Positions 9,935 through 22,325 of a DNA stretch of 64,000 bases are shown here, in pieces. The notes beneath the pieces were generated by a model, which worked only from the letters and a program-made list of their open reading frames with translations, was not told the origin of the DNA and made no database searches. Origin of the DNA: Annona cherimola. Its lineage: Eukaryota; Streptophyta; Magnoliopsida; Magnoliales; Annonaceae. How positions within the stretch are numbered: position 1 is the stretch's first letter; every line of letters begins with the position of its first letter. A program made the position numbers and the translations under genes. Where the stretch lies: NCBI GenBank assembly GCA_030490835.1, contig CM059974.1, positions 2,673,501 through 2,737,500 of the forward strand, given 5' to 3'.

Positions 9935-10455
9935 AACAAGCACAGAGAAGATAAACGTGGATATTTTATTAGATGGGTCGATGTATGTATAATTCTTTAC
10001 AATTTGGATTAATGTTCCGCACGGAAACCAAGTTAAATGTCGGTGTCACCTAATTTCGATCTGATCGTATCTTTGACACATCAGACTTCAACCACTTCTG
10101 GTTTACCTCTTCAACTACTTTTGGTTAATGTGGGTCCCTTTCTTAGCTATAGAGAGTGAAAGAGATGACTGAGTTGGATGAAAGTGGCCGGCCTCGAATC
10201 AAAGGCGTCCAAATGGGGCGAACGCGTGAGGCCAGCTACTGATGATGTGCGCCATCTCTTCCATTAATTCTAGCTGCTGATGCAGTGAGTCTGACTTAAT
10301 TGCCTCTCCAATCCCTTTTATCTGATAAAAAAACATGTCGGCAATCTACTCCAATACAAGCAATTGAAATTTCAGTTTCTATGTTATGTTTTCTATCAAT
10401 AATGGGTGGAGGAAATGATTTCAACTTCTAAATTCCTGGACAAGGAGTATTCTAA
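9935..10455. repeat. Segmental duplication, copy A (flank of GRP-psi)
   Basis: Aligns by eye with 11872-12450. Shared landmarks in the same order are GAAACCAAGTT, GTCACCTAAT, GTGGGTCCC, GAGTGGCC..TCGGATCAAAGGC-like blocks, and 'GGAGGAAATGA' followed by 'GACAAGG'. Identity is moderate, with small indels, so the duplication is old. It lies directly 3' of GRP-psi. Confidence 0.7.
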
Positions 10456-10804
10456 TCAATCGTTTGCTGTAACATTAATTTCTATCAAATAGAGGTGGCA
10501 CTGTGGCAGTGGCACACCGAAAACTTCCAGTGCTTGTATTCCCCATTAATGTATAATTAAAAATATTGCATCCCATGCAAAATACGTACGTATATGTATA
10601 TCGAGATGCACATGCACGTACATATGAAGTACGTACGTTAACGCAGCTCAAAATCAATGCATTTCATTTCCTTGAGTTCTGCCCGGGCGTATCCTACATT
10701 GAATTCCCATATTATTTCTGTTCCAACATCTTCTTCTGGTCATGGTCTCAAGGACTATACGAATCTTGACTACGAAATGCAGAGCCGTTGTTTGTGCCAG
10801 CCAG

Positions 10805-11108
10805 ACCACCTGCTACGCCGACATGCCCTTCCATGTATCCACCTCCATATTCGTCACCTCAAGTGCCATTTCCTCCGCCGCCACCCCAACACTGGCCCCA
10901 CTGCCACTGTGCCCACCACCAGCAACATACGCGGCCAAGTCCCCTCCAGGACCTTTGCAGCCGCTGCCATGGTCATCACCGTCTCTCCCACCAGCAGCAC
11001 CGCCAACCACCACCTCCTTCACGTTCGCTATCGTCTCCGCTTCCACCACCAGCACCAGCGCCGCCAGAACACCAAGGTAGCAACGCCTGCAGCTTCACTT
11101 CTGGCCAT
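10805..11108 (-). pseudogene. GRP-psi: decayed glycine-rich protein gene
   Basis: The ATG at 11108-11106 opens MARSEAAGVATLVF, homologous to the MARHKALTVAFLVL start of GRP-2, but the signal-peptide core is then deleted and sequence passes straight into GGAGAGGGSG-type codons. These Gly codons are spread over all three frames: the ATG frame stops soon after at 11028, a second frame carries GGAGAGGGSGDD, and a third GGAAGGRDG. The 3' end still recalls the GGGYGGGHGGYVP terminus (GGGYMEGHVG). Homology to the GRP-2 5' flank continues to about 11312: GGTTGGAAATG and TAGGGAGGATGGA are conserved, but the TATA box is now TGTCTTCGTAG. It has several frameshifts, a deletion and no TATA box, so it is almost certainly non-functional. 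Confidence 0.82.
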
Positions 11109-11311
11109 GATAGAATTGAATATGTTAGTTTGAGATTGAGATCCAACCCGAGGTTGCTTTTTAATATCATATGCAATGGTGGGTTGGAAATGCATGGTTT
11201 GTCTTCGTAGGGAGGATGGACTTGGAAGTGAGTTAGAAGGGACGGTGCCACGCATGCATGTCCACCACCACCATGATTGGAAGACCACATCCAACAGTTT
11301 CTTGCATTGCT

Positions 11312-11871
11312 ACGTATAATTGCTGTTGGGTTAATCTGTGAGCTTCGTCTCCATAGATATCTGGTGTTAGGACTTAGGCCTAATCAGAAGGCTTTACTTG
11401 TTAATGAGCGTGAAAAATTTGTAAAAGAAATATGAGTAAATCAAATGCGATGCTACGAATAATTTTTTTGAATGAATGAAACTCCCATTTCTAGAAAAGG
11501 AAATGCAAATGATTGCGGATAATATAAATTTTGCTACATCTATATGTCTTACTTGCATATAGATCGGTTGTGTTTTGTAGTTTTTATTTTTAAGTGTCAC
11601 ATATCTTTTTTTTTTTTAAAAAAAAAAAAAGTTATGTGAGTATTAGAGTGTGTTTAATTACACTCAAAACTTTTCAAAACAGCAACTGGGAGTCACCTGA
11701 TTGCTCCTAGGCGATGACAAATATTTAGCCAATCTGAGTTTGACTCTCCCAACACATCCTTAATTAAATTGTGCTTATATCACATTTTATATTTTTAAAA
11801 AAGAAAAAGCATGAAGCGTGAATCCATGACCTAGGCACATAGGATTGGGGTCCAATTAACAAACACAAATG
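11312..11871. other. Intergenic between duplication copies
   Basis: Noncoding AT-rich sequence with a T/A homopolymer junction around 11608-11632. No element ends found. Confidence 0.45.
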
Positions 11872-12450
11872 CATGCGGAGATATAAATGCGGATATTTCA
11901 TTTGATGGGCAGATTAATTTGTACTTATATATATATATTATATGTACTTGGGATTTGAATTAATGTTTCCACGTAGAAACCAAGTTCAATGTCGATGTCA
12001 CCTAATATCTGCTCGTATCTTTTACCCACAAAGTTCTTCGGGCACCACTTTAATTGGTTTATCTTTTCAACTCCTCTTGATCATTAACGTGGGTCCCGTT
12101 GATAGAGAATGCAATAGATGAATGAGGTTGATGACTGATTGACAGTGGCCTCGGATCAAAGGCACTCACAACTCAAATGGGGAGAGTGTACACAACTAGC
12201 TAGCTAGTGATGTACATATAGCACCGTCTCTTTCCATTCTAGCTGTAGCCAATTTGACTTGCCTCCTCTCCCGTGTCTCAGTAAAAAGTAGGTCGGCCAT
12301 CCATTCCAGTGCAAGCAATTTGGATTTCAAGATAAAGCAAGACGGTTATTGGTTAGTTTTAATATTATTACAAATAATTCTCCATCAATGATTGTGGAGG
12401 AAATGACCAATTAAATTCCAAATTCTATATTCATTGACAAGGGGATGCTA
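11872..12450. repeat. Segmental duplication, copy B
   Basis: Counterpart of 9935-10455; see that entry for shared landmarks. It sits about 2.3 kb 3' of GRP-2, whereas copy A sits about 0.35 kb 3' of GRP-psi. The difference is largely accounted for by the element at 13037-14047 and other sequence gained or lost. Confidence 0.68.
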
Positions 12451-13036
12451 ATTAATGTACGCAAATTTAAAAAAGTGAACATTATCCTTTTTTCAGCTAA
12501 TAACTTTCCTACGGTTATAAAGTTTAATTAAAATTCGTCCACCAACAATCAATTTCGCTATTTCTTAAATTTTCCCTATTAAAATAATTTAATAAAATCT
12601 AACTAATTGGTCATGTTTAACAATACTGTCGACCTACATATAAAAGGTAGTAAAAATCAGTTGAATAAAAACTTTATCGGTTTAATTCTATTATCTTTCA
12701 GCTACGGATGTAGCGCTAATTTGTGGCTTAGCTGATTTTTATGCTTCTAGCCAAACAATCTATATATATCGGGGACGACGCTTAAATAATTGCTTGGATT
12801 ATTTCATCATATTATTTTGGCTAGATGCAAACTAATTGAGAAATTTCACAAACTAGTTTGAGGTGATCTTGCATAATTAATAATTAGTTGCTCACCCACC
12901 AATACTGTAGCTGATATCCCGTGAACGAGACCACAACTAATTAACCCACAATGGCTATGTTTTTGCATAGCTTTAAAGTAACTAAATAGCTTTCTTGGAA
13001 TTGTAAGGTTGTCATTAACATTAAACGATCAACTTC
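12451..13036. other. Intergenic, nothing recognised
   Basis: AT-rich noncoding sequence between the duplicated flank and the TIR element. Confidence 0.45.
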
Positions 13037-14047
13037 GTTGCCATTAAAATTGTTACGAAAATAATAAAATGCCCTGTATGAACAAATAAAATTATCATTT
13101 GCAATCATTATTACTGTTACAAAAATTGTCAAAATTACTGCAAAAGAAAATATAATATTAAATAACAAATATGCAATAATATTTAAATAATAAAAGATAA
13201 AAACAATCAATTTAGTATGTAGGCATTAAACAAAAATCACAAGTAAATAATTTAGAGTAACAGAAATTTATTTTTTAAACATACTCTTTACATTAAATAA
13301 ATTTATTTCATATTTGTCTAAATTTAAAATTTTCATGATAAATAATTTTAAAAATTAAAATTTTTAATATTACAACATAAAATAATTTAAATATAAAGCA
13401 TTTATTTTTTAAAGTATTTCTGATAATGTATGTCAAATTCTGAAAATTTTCATGATCAATGAGTTTAACTTGTTAATATTATAATAGAAATGTAAAAAAA
13501 ACTCAAAAATAAGAAAATTTATTTTTAGAAATATTTCTTGCATTAAAGAGATCTATTTTGTGTATGTTAGATTTTAAAATTTTAGCTATAATATTCTAAT
13601 ATAAAATACAAGAAAATGCCTTCAAATAAAAATTAAAATTTTCTAAAAATATTATTGTATTAAATGGTCTATCTTGCATCTATGAGATTTTGAAAATTCA
13701 ATGATAAATAATTTTAATTTTTAACAATAGAAGATGTAAAAACCTTAAAAATATAAAATTTTTAAAGAATATTATTCATAATACAATTATAAATAGATTG
13801 ATTTCATGTTTGTCAAATTTTAAAAATTTTCATGATAAATAATTTCGAAATTTTATTTTCCAATATTTAAACAGATATTGTTTATTTTCTGATATTCCCA
13901 TGATAAATATTTATTGTATATTTTATTATTTAATAGTATATTTTTCTTTTGCAATGATTTTTACAATACTCACAACAATAATAGCGGTTGCAAATAATAT
14001 CTGTTCGTAGGGGGGTTTTTATTATTTCGAAAAAATTTATGCTCAAC
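13037..14047. mobile_element. Element of about 1 kb with long TIRs and internal tandem repeats
   Basis: About 125 bases at the left (13050-13185) are the inverse of about 125 bases at the right (13910-14036). Shared inward words include AATAATAAAA, ATTTGCAA, ATTGCAAAAGAAAA/TACTGCAAAAGAAAA and ATATTAAATAA. Between them are five degenerate tandem units of about 115-125 bp (about 13260-13870), each with an AAATTTTAAAATTTTCATGA-TAAATAATTT core. No coding frame and no clear TSD; exact ends uncertain. Long TIRs suggest a Mutator-like or foldback element. Confidence 0.65.
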
Positions 14048-14717
14048 AATACCACCTAGCACCAGTGAAAGATTTACAATTTATTATACTATGCATACCT
14101 ACACCATGCGAAAACAAGCGCAAATAAGTTGTGATGTTGTCGATTGCCAGTGCATGGGCCTATGTATGCATATGCTTTCTGTGATTACGAACTTGTGTAG
14201 TACGTAAAAAGTGGTGTCCCAGCAGCAGGGACTTTTGTGCAAGCCTCGGAACATGTTAGCTAGAGACATAAATATCTGCTGCGCGCTGACGCAATTGCTA
14301 CGTTTTATATGAAAGGATGTGGGTGGAGCCGTGGAGGTCAGAATACATACGCATGCCGGCCATTACTCGAGAGCACTTTTCGTTCGCACAAGGCACTTCT
14401 GTGCAAAAGGACGAATTGGCTCATCTTCTTTGTGAGATTACTGATCATCAAAGCTCATCTTTCTAGTGATAAAAAAAATCGCATCTATAAATATAAGTCT
14501 TATACGATAATATCTAATGAAAGGGCACTACATATGGCATTACATGAAGAAAAAATAGGGCCACGTAACATAAGGATTTTTTTCCCCCACTTTGCAGTGG
14601 ATACATCCATACTCCAAACTCCCGAGTACGTCAACAGAGCTGGCGGTCCATTTCATTTCTACGAACTGTGGCTTACGCCTTTATTTATTTCTTATACCCT
14701 ACATAATATTCTTCTTC
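14048..14717. other. 3' flank of GRP-2
   Basis: No gene supported. A long plus-strand frame from 14309 runs into the antisense of GRP-2 and is a composition artefact. Confidence 0.5.
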
Positions 14718-15405
14718 TTAAGGAACAAAAGAACCATGACCGCTGCCTCCAGCGCCATAGCCTCCCCCAGCCCCACCACCATACCCACCGCCATGAGCAC
14801 CACCAGCACCATCATAGCCGCCGCCGCCGCCGCTGCCGCCCCCACCTCCGCCGCCATGGCCACCACCCTCTCCGGCACCATACCCTTCCCCAGCACCGGC
14901 CCCACCCCCATTGCCATATCCACCTCCATGTTCACCCCCAGCACCATTGCCTCCGCCGCCACCACTGCCGCCGCCCCCACCCCCGCCTTTCCCTCCGCCA
15001 GCACCGTACCCGGAGCCCCCTCCTGCACCTTCACCACCCCCATACCCACCGCCATGTCCCCCACCAGCAGCGCCACCACCGCCCCCACCACCACTGCCGC
15101 CCCCGCCCCCACCTCCGCTCCCCGCCACCAGCTCCATAACCCCCGCCAGCTCCACTTCCGCTCCCGCTCCCGTAGCCGCCGCCCTGTCCTCCTCCAGCAC
15201 CGTATCCGCCGCCAGCTCCCCCTCCACCCCCACCTCCACTGCCACCACCAGCACCAGCACCCCCACCAGCCCCATAGCCGGAACCAGCTCCGGAGCCAGC
15301 GCCAGAGGCAGCATCATCGTAAGTTAGGAAAGCTCTTGTGGCTGAGCAAATGCCCACAGCCAAGAGCACCAAGAAAGCAACGGTTAAAGCCTTATGTCTT
15401 GCCAT
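14718..15405 (-). pseudogene. GRP-2: glycine-rich cell-wall protein gene with one frameshift
   Basis: ATG at 15405 opens MARHKALTVAFLVLLAVGICSATRA, a clear signal peptide parallel to GRP-1, then FLTYDDAASGAG and Gly-rich repeats (YGAGGG, SGGGGGGG). As given, the frame shifts at the C4 run 15120-15123 (GGGG on the coding strand). It reads on as ERRWGRGRQWWW-type sequence to a stop at 15031, giving 124 residues. One base fewer in that run continues perfect GGX coding in another frame for about 130 residues (including GAGGEHGGGYG) to HGSFVP and the stop at 14718, parallel to GRP-1 (GGYVP). TAAGAAGAAGA follows both stops. The 688-base span equals 228 codons plus stop plus one base. The downstream half is undecayed, so this is either a very recent mutation or a sequencing/assembly error at a homopolymer. 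Confidence 0.85.
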
Positions 15406-15485
15406 GTTGGCAGATGTGTGTTTGAGATCCAACACAATTTGGCAAGGAAACGGCTTTGATGCATTACTGGTTTGGAAATGGTTGG

Positions 15486-15494
15486 TATTTATAG
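15486..15494 (-). promoter_or_regulatory. TATA box of GRP-2
   Basis: Minus-strand CTATAAATA, about 81 bases upstream of the ATG. The aligned position in GRP-psi has lost the motif. Confidence 0.78.
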
Positions 15495-15517
15495 GGAGGA
15501 TGGAGCTAAGAGGGGTT

Positions 15518-15554
15518 GATTCAAAAGCACGCATGCTGTGGGCACATGGGTGGG
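15518..15554 (-). promoter_or_regulatory. GRP promoter footprint shared with GRP-1
   Basis: GATTCAAAAGCACGCA (15518-15533) and GCACATGGGTGGG (15542-15554) match, in order, the two blocks upstream of the GRP-1 TATA box (5794-5806 and 5838-5850). Confidence 0.5.
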
Positions 15555-15639
15555 TGTTGGTGCCGAGGTGCCCCACCAACGCCACACAAGAAGACTGCCT
15601 CCAACTTCTTCTTTCTGCATTGCGCTATTTGCTGTCTTG

Positions 15640-18152
15640 CACAAAATTTCAAAAGAAAATACATTTTTGTCATCTTTATTTCAATGGTGATGGATGTCGA
15701 TATATTTGGACCCGTTTCACACTGGTCACTGGCTAGCAACACAATCACTTCACACCAATCAATTAATAATATTCACCTAGTACAAAATTAATTAAGCTCT
15801 TCATGACACATCCATATAATTTCATCACTCAGTAATTGGGGATTTGCTACGGATAATTAATTCGTTTTTGGCCTATAACGAGGCCTTCTTGGGTAGATGG
15901 TCATGAAATATAAAAGAAATGCGAGCTAATCTGGCAGAATAAAGACAAGATAAATAGGTTTTTAATAAAAATTATGAATAATAACTGAAAAATGAGGATT
16001 ATTAATGGTAGAGTTGGTTTATATAATGAAATTCCTTTCTTGCTAAAAAAAAGAAAGAAAGAAAATTCTTCTTAACAAAAACTTTAATTTTCATTCAGCC
16101 AGTCAAACCCTAATTAATTAAGGGTTTCGTTTGGAAAAGAATAATTAATATTTCTTTAGTGTTATTTATAATAGTAATAATCAATTATGCACATAACAAA
16201 GTTAACAAGGTGTTAATTAATAATCAAATGATCTTGCCATTTGCCCATTGAACTTTGAGTCGAGCTGCTCCCCGGCCGCCTATGCATCCACAGAATGATG
16301 CAGATCAATCTTGCTGGCTACTTTAATTAGTTGTGCTTGCGACTCGAGTCAGAAGTCATGATCAGCACACTGACACATTAATTAATTGAGTTTCCTTTCT
16401 AGTCTACTCTTCCTTATCCTAATTATAATTTTTAATTTGCTTTGGAAAATCCATACCATGTTCTTAGCACTGTCATAAGATCTTTAAATCCAGCACCCAC
16501 TACAGTCACATGAAATATTGTAAATAACACTATAAGAAAAAGTAGCCTTGTGACAAGTTTAATCCCTGATTTAGCAACAGTAATACGATCATCATTATAA
16601 AAACTAAAACTTTTAACAATGTGATAAAGAACTTTTTCAGCTGAAACATTCTACCACCCACGTTTTGCGATCAGGCTTTAGAAACTTCTCATATTAAGCA
16701 ATAATATGTATGTTCGGTCGCTAAATGTTGTTCTTCTTGCAATACTTAATTTCTAATCCTTCAGAACACAATTAAGATAGATTTGAGAATTCATAAGGTA
16801 AATCAAAAGTATTATTGATTTTAAGAGAAAAAGTTCCCTATTTAATCTATAAAAATGCTTTATAATTAATATCAGTTGTAAATGGTAGTGGGATATAATT
16901 ACAATTGGACTTGGGGTTCCCTTTGGGTATTCGGTTTTCCCAAAAAATGGTACTTATGCTGCTTTGATTTATTTTCTATACGAGATATATCGATTTATCC
17001 ATTTGTACTTGATTAGTATGGTTCATGAAACGCAATGTGAAGGACTGCAGATGAGAGACATAGCACGTGGAATCAGTCTTTAAAGTTTAAATCATGATCG
17101 AGCCATCCGCAACTTGTGTTGGTGGGCCTGTCAAATGGCTAGATGGAATTGGACCAATGAATTGAACTAGCAGCATATATGCTTTCCACCGGAGCAGGCC
17201 GGCCGGGAGTGGTTGGTTCTGTATAATGCATGATAATGACAGAATGCTGAGAACTATTGGTGTCACCACCCCATCCTCTCTGCCTCACCCCTATCGCACC
17301 AGCCGCAAAAGTTAGCGTGGAATACTAGTTCACCATCATGCATTATATCTTCATAATATTCATCAATCCGACCTGGTGCCAACGACAATTAACTCGCACG
17401 TGCAAGCATGTGAATGATCAAGGGGCTTGATAATGCTCATCAATAAGCCTCATCACTTGGGTCTCCCAAAATTGTATATGATCAGCGGCTATAGAATTTC
17501 CATCAACAGCAAGGAACAAAGCAGCCTCGGGCTTCCTATAAAAAAAAAAAAAAAAAAAAAAATAATAAAATCAGGGCAGCCTCAGGACCTCAGCCGTATC
17601 TCTGGGATTCAATATGTTTCCCTTCGAGTTAGGTCTGGCCAACACCCCGTGGACAGAGATGCAGTAGACCCTGATACCCTGCTTACCGAGCTCATCAGCG
17701 GTGGATCGGACTAGGCCCAGTAAAAAATAAAAACTAATAATAATATTTTAAGCACTTTATTTATTATGACCTAAAATAAACATTGCATATAACAATGTTT
17801 TTAACTATCTAAGAGTTAATTGTTTGATAACGAATCATATAAAAGAGTTTAACAAATCCCCATAACTCTCAAAATTATGACAAGTAAAAGAGTCATTTTG
17901 CCAGGTCTGTTGTGTACTCGAGTTTGCCAGGTCTGTTGCCAAGAGATCCTCATATCTCACACACAACGGGGATATAACAGATTTTTGAGTTCCTCGTTTC
18001 TCTGACTATAAGCTCTTGTACTTGGGCTTCTGTAAAGTGTGAAATGGCAGCCCATCCACAAACCAGTCTACATGGGGAACCAGGTGTCAATCCCACAACT
18101 TAGGGTCAGGTGAGGGTTACGTTGGTTAGGGCTGAGTATTGCAGCCAAGTGG
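15640..18152. other. Intergenic, no gene recognised
   Basis: AT-rich spacer. A 5'-flank-like region of GRP-2 extends to about 15750. A run of about 21 A at 17541-17561 is flanked by a near-perfect 11-base direct repeat GCAGCCTCGGG/GCAGCCTCAGG (17521, 17576), possibly another tiny poly(A) insertion. No exon structure recognised. Confidence 0.45.
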
Positions 18153-18160
18153 GTTTGTAC

Positions 18161-18744
18161 TGGGGGTGTGGATAGGGTTGGTTTTGAGGCCTGAACTCGA
18201 TTAACCCAACCCATTTTATAATACGATTAGGTTAGATATTTCAAAAACAATAAATTATATAACCCGATTTGAACAAATTCAATTTTAAAAGTGAGTTGGT
18301 TTGGGTTGGATAATTGTCAACTTGACTGAATTCGATTTCATATGTAAGTGTATAATATAATAAATTATTAATAAATAGTCTTCTATTATTACATAATATA
18401 TAAGAATTAACTGGACATTATTACTTTGAAATAAGATTATTTAGCAATTATATCATCGTATAAGTCATAAATTGGAAAATATTTCTATAAAAATGATTAG
18501 TTTTTATTCTTTCATATAAATTTATATTTTAAAATAGATTTAATTAAGAAAAATATTTTTAAATATTATATATTTATTAACCTAATTTCTAATTCGAATC
18601 GAACCGATTTTTATAGGATTAAAATAGGGTTAGATTAAGATGTGAAAAATAATGTTAAAAGTAGGGTTGGGTTGAAATTTTATAAGGTAAGTTAGAATTG
18701 CGTTTAACTCAACCTGAGCTAACCCGAATTTATTTACACTCCTA
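18161..18744. mobile_element. hAT-like non-autonomous element, 584 bp
   Basis: Bounded by a perfect 8-bp TSD GTTTGTAC (18153-18160 and 18745-18752). Left terminus TGGGGGTGTGGAT, right terminus ATTTACACTCCTA (inverse TAGGAGTGTAAAT). Subterminal regions are full of short GGGTTGG and AACCCGA words in both orientations, as in hAT MITEs of the TAGGGGTG type. No coding capacity. Confidence 0.82.
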
Positions 18745-18752
18745 GTTTGTAC

Positions 18753-21700
18753 TTTCTAATCACTGTACCTACTTCTTTTACCAGAACTCCAAACATAAAA
18801 GTAAATGGAAGAAGTGATTTGGGAACCTCTGCTACTGAATTGGTTTATATTCGGTTTGGATTTAGATTTCGGTTCAACAGTTGTGTTAGCATAATAAGAT
18901 TATTTTAATCTAATTTTCAAAATTTTATGCATATTGATATAATATGAATAGTTACATATTACACATAATTGTATAATATATCATGTACTCTTTTTTATTT
19001 TAATATATTTATGTTACGTATTTTTTTAAAAATAGTCATGGGGAGAATGCTTGTTTACAATTATTCAAATCAGTTGGATGCCTAAGTACATAGGCGTGTA
19101 TACAGTAACGTGAAAAGGAAACTCAAGATTCAATTGTTGGGTAGAGACACGATAAAAAAAAAAAAAAAAAAAAGTCATTAGATGAGGCTAATAGGGGTGA
19201 CATGGAGGAAAATATTTTAAATTTTTTTGGCATAAATACAAAAAATGAAAATAATTTGGCACAGATAGAAATAATCTTTTGATGATTGTAAATTAGAGCT
19301 CTTGGTTCATATATTTGCAAAAATAACTTTATAGAACCTAAGATTTTGATGAACACGGGGGACATGTTCCAGAAACAAGGGAACGTTAAGGGTAAATGCC
19401 TCTCCTTTCGTCCAAATAAACTTGGTTAAATGTTGGCACGTCGGAATGTCCCCTGTTTAGATAAATTTAAAAATATTGTTAGCTGTATGTCAATATATTG
19501 TACGAAATTTGTTAGAATGTCTCAAAATTTAGTTGAAAATATTTGTTAAGATGATTGCAAATACTCATAGAAAAATTTGGTTGAATGTTTGCACGTGGAT
19601 TGAGATATTTTTGCACTGTCTCTTCGTGATCTCCGGGGGATATAACATTGTTTTCCTTATCCATTTTTTTTATTTCGTAAATTTTATCAAAGCCAAAATC
19701 AATGTTGTCAAAATCGAATGCGCAAAGACCTTTGATGCTCGATACCCTTTCGGTATGTTTAGAAGCATTCAATAGAATGAGATCTTGATCGGGAAAGGTT
19801 ATTTTGTATTGGAAATAAGAAAAATAATATTAGTATTGGAAAATAAAATTATTATGTATTGAAACATGAAAGATTACATACGAAATGTGAAAAGTAATTT
19901 ACTCCCCGTTCCAATCCATACGATGAAGTGCTTCCGAACAGGACTTGAATCTTTTAATTTATACCAGAGGATCTTGAACAGGCCCAGCAGGCCGAAGTTT
20001 GAAACTGAAATAGCTGGGTAAAGTTATCAGATTAAATTATAGAGGGCGGCCTTGGGCTGCCATGTTCCCCAATTGAATTTGAATATGCAGGGTTGGACGC
20101 AACAAGTGATGAACAAGAAGATTACTACACAGAGTAATGTGCCCAATAATCCATCCATCCTCATACAAAACTTTCAGGCATGAGACGCTTATGGACAGAC
20201 CTGACAGAGTAGCCGTAGAAATAGGAAATTTCTGTGAAGAGGGAGACAGATTGCCCAGCAGAGCAGGTAGAGAGGAGAAAGCAAGCCCAGAACAACAAGA
20301 TCAGCCATTGTCCTTCTCTCTCCGCTTGGCAGCTTTTTTTCCTGGCATACATCAGCCAGCAAGCTGTGGCCCTTTTCTATGGGCAGCTTTCTTTCTTCCA
20401 CAGCCACGTAGCCTGCCCATTCACTTTTCTGCTGAATGATTGAGACATTTGGGCTAATTTTTATTATGGTTGGACAGTTAAACACGTTTGGGAAATGGAG
20501 AGACAATTAATGAAGACTAATACATTATGAGAAAATAATCATAATAACAATAAATAGAATAAAAAGATTATGACTAATATGATAAATGAGTCTGGTATGT
20601 ATCAACTCCATGAATGGAAAATGGATTTTTCATGCCTTAGCTCCCAGCTCTTACTCGTCAGCACCCAAAATGCAACTGCATAGACATTTGGAAGAAGATG
20701 CCAACCTCTACTGCATGTCCTTGAGACGTGTGTCAGACTATCAGTTGCCAAGGGCTACTAGAAAGCTATGTTGCTAGTCCTGTGATTTATGCATGATTGG
20801 AATGGGTTTGCTGGGAATGGAATTGAATTTAATAAAGAACATCTGTAAATGTTTTAAATAGGAAAATTCTCTCATGAAACACGCCGCAACTCTGATTGTA
20901 ATCTTCATATAGTTTGTAACCTTAAAAATATAATTTTAAGAAATCTTGTGCATTCGCCTTCGTTGTGAACTATATACAAATTTGAATTGGAATTAAAATG
21001 AACTAAATTTATTTATTTTATCCCTGACATTATTCCCGTATCAATGATATTAAAATTTATTTCATTTAATTTTGTTCCACCAATCAACCTTCAAGAGGCG
21101 GAAAAGATAAAACTAACAGATATATAATTTTATAAAAGTAGAAAAAGAAAGATTTAAAATAGAAATATTGATTAAAAAGAAAGGATTTAGCAGATAGCTA
21201 AAGTAACATGTATTACATTGAAATTAAGCGGCTTGTGATTTACTACTGGTAATAACACTTATTTTTTTAATAAGACTATTAAATTGGAATATATTATCTA
21301 TAAATCAAGTTTTACCAATTACATATATATTTATTTTATATTTTTAAATACCTGAGCATCGTGATCATTTTAATTTCTATAAAAGTGATCACAATATAAG
21401 TATATACATTTTCAAAATTAATAAAATTTGGTTTACAGATAATATAAATCTAGATTAAATATCTTATTAAAAAATTTTCAAAAAAATAAATCTTTAAGAC
21501 TCCTAGACTAAGTGGTGGAAAAACGTTTCCAACATACCTTCTACCTCCTACCAAGTGCATCTTGAGTTCCTTGATTCAAGTGCGGTCCTCTGCTTCCTCC
21601 ATTAGCTTGCGATTCGTTCGTAGCTTTGCATTAAGCCTATTATTATAAGCGTCTTGTAATCCACAAGTGAAGGGTAGATGCACGCGCGCGGGCGCACACG

Positions 21701-22325
21701 CCTCAACCCGTCATGTTCTTCTGTTTTCGTGCACGTCTTGAATGCTTTATCTAGTTGTCTTCTTCTTCCAGATCCATCAACAAATATCATTACCCTCGAT
21801 TAAAATTGGGTCCAATATTTCGCATTAAAAAAAAAATAATAAAATTGGGTCCAATATTCCAAGGTATTGGCAGGTGTTTTTAAGGCAGGTGAAACACGAG
21901 TGACATTTTGATACCTACCTCATTGTCACAGTAGAGAAGAGAGCAGACCGCCCCACCCGGCCTTTCTGCATTTTCACCGCCCCACTTGTGTCATTTTCCA
22001 CTGGATTCTGAATTCTTTGATATCTTTTCATTTTTCAACCGTCTGCTATATATCTACACCCAAGCAATTTAAATCATGATTAATTGTGATAGTGATCATT
22101 TTCTTTCTTTCTTTTATTTTTTTTATTTTTTAAGAATTTCATTGAAAAGTTTCGAGTGAACCTCACTCGATCATTTCGAAAACAGGTGAAGTTAAGGTCA
22201 AGGCTGTCGCAATCTATACTCCAATTTCCACACTGCTTTTTGCTGTCACTTTTTTTCATTATTTGGCAACTTTAATCTTTTGAGTATTAATTTTCCAAAA
22301 ATACTTCCATTTAACTGTGACCTTT
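18753..22325. other. Intergenic, no gene recognised
   Basis: Mostly AT-rich. A moderately GC-rich patch at 20130-20450 has overlapping short frames on both strands and no recognisable protein. A run of about 19 A lies at 19155-19173. No element with defined ends was found. Confidence 0.45.

Noticed and set aside
10657..11210. Plus-strand Pro/His/Ser-rich frames
   Set aside because: Antisense of the decayed GRP sequence.
14309..15425. Long plus-strand frames across the GRP-2 region (His/Pro/Arg- and Ala/Thr/Ser-rich)
   Set aside because: Complement of Gly codons in GRP-2; no independent coding signal.
16528..16545. CACTATAAGAAAA, resembling a CACTA transposon end
   Set aside because: No matching inverse terminus or 3-bp TSD was found downstream.
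20137..20506. Frames of 63-105 codons on both strands
   Set aside because: No recognisable domain, and mutual overlap on opposite strands; likely chance.
22156..22173. CGAGTGAACCTCACTCG hairpin
   Set aside because: Seven-base stem with no following T-run or gene context; such hairpins are expected by chance in 64 kb.
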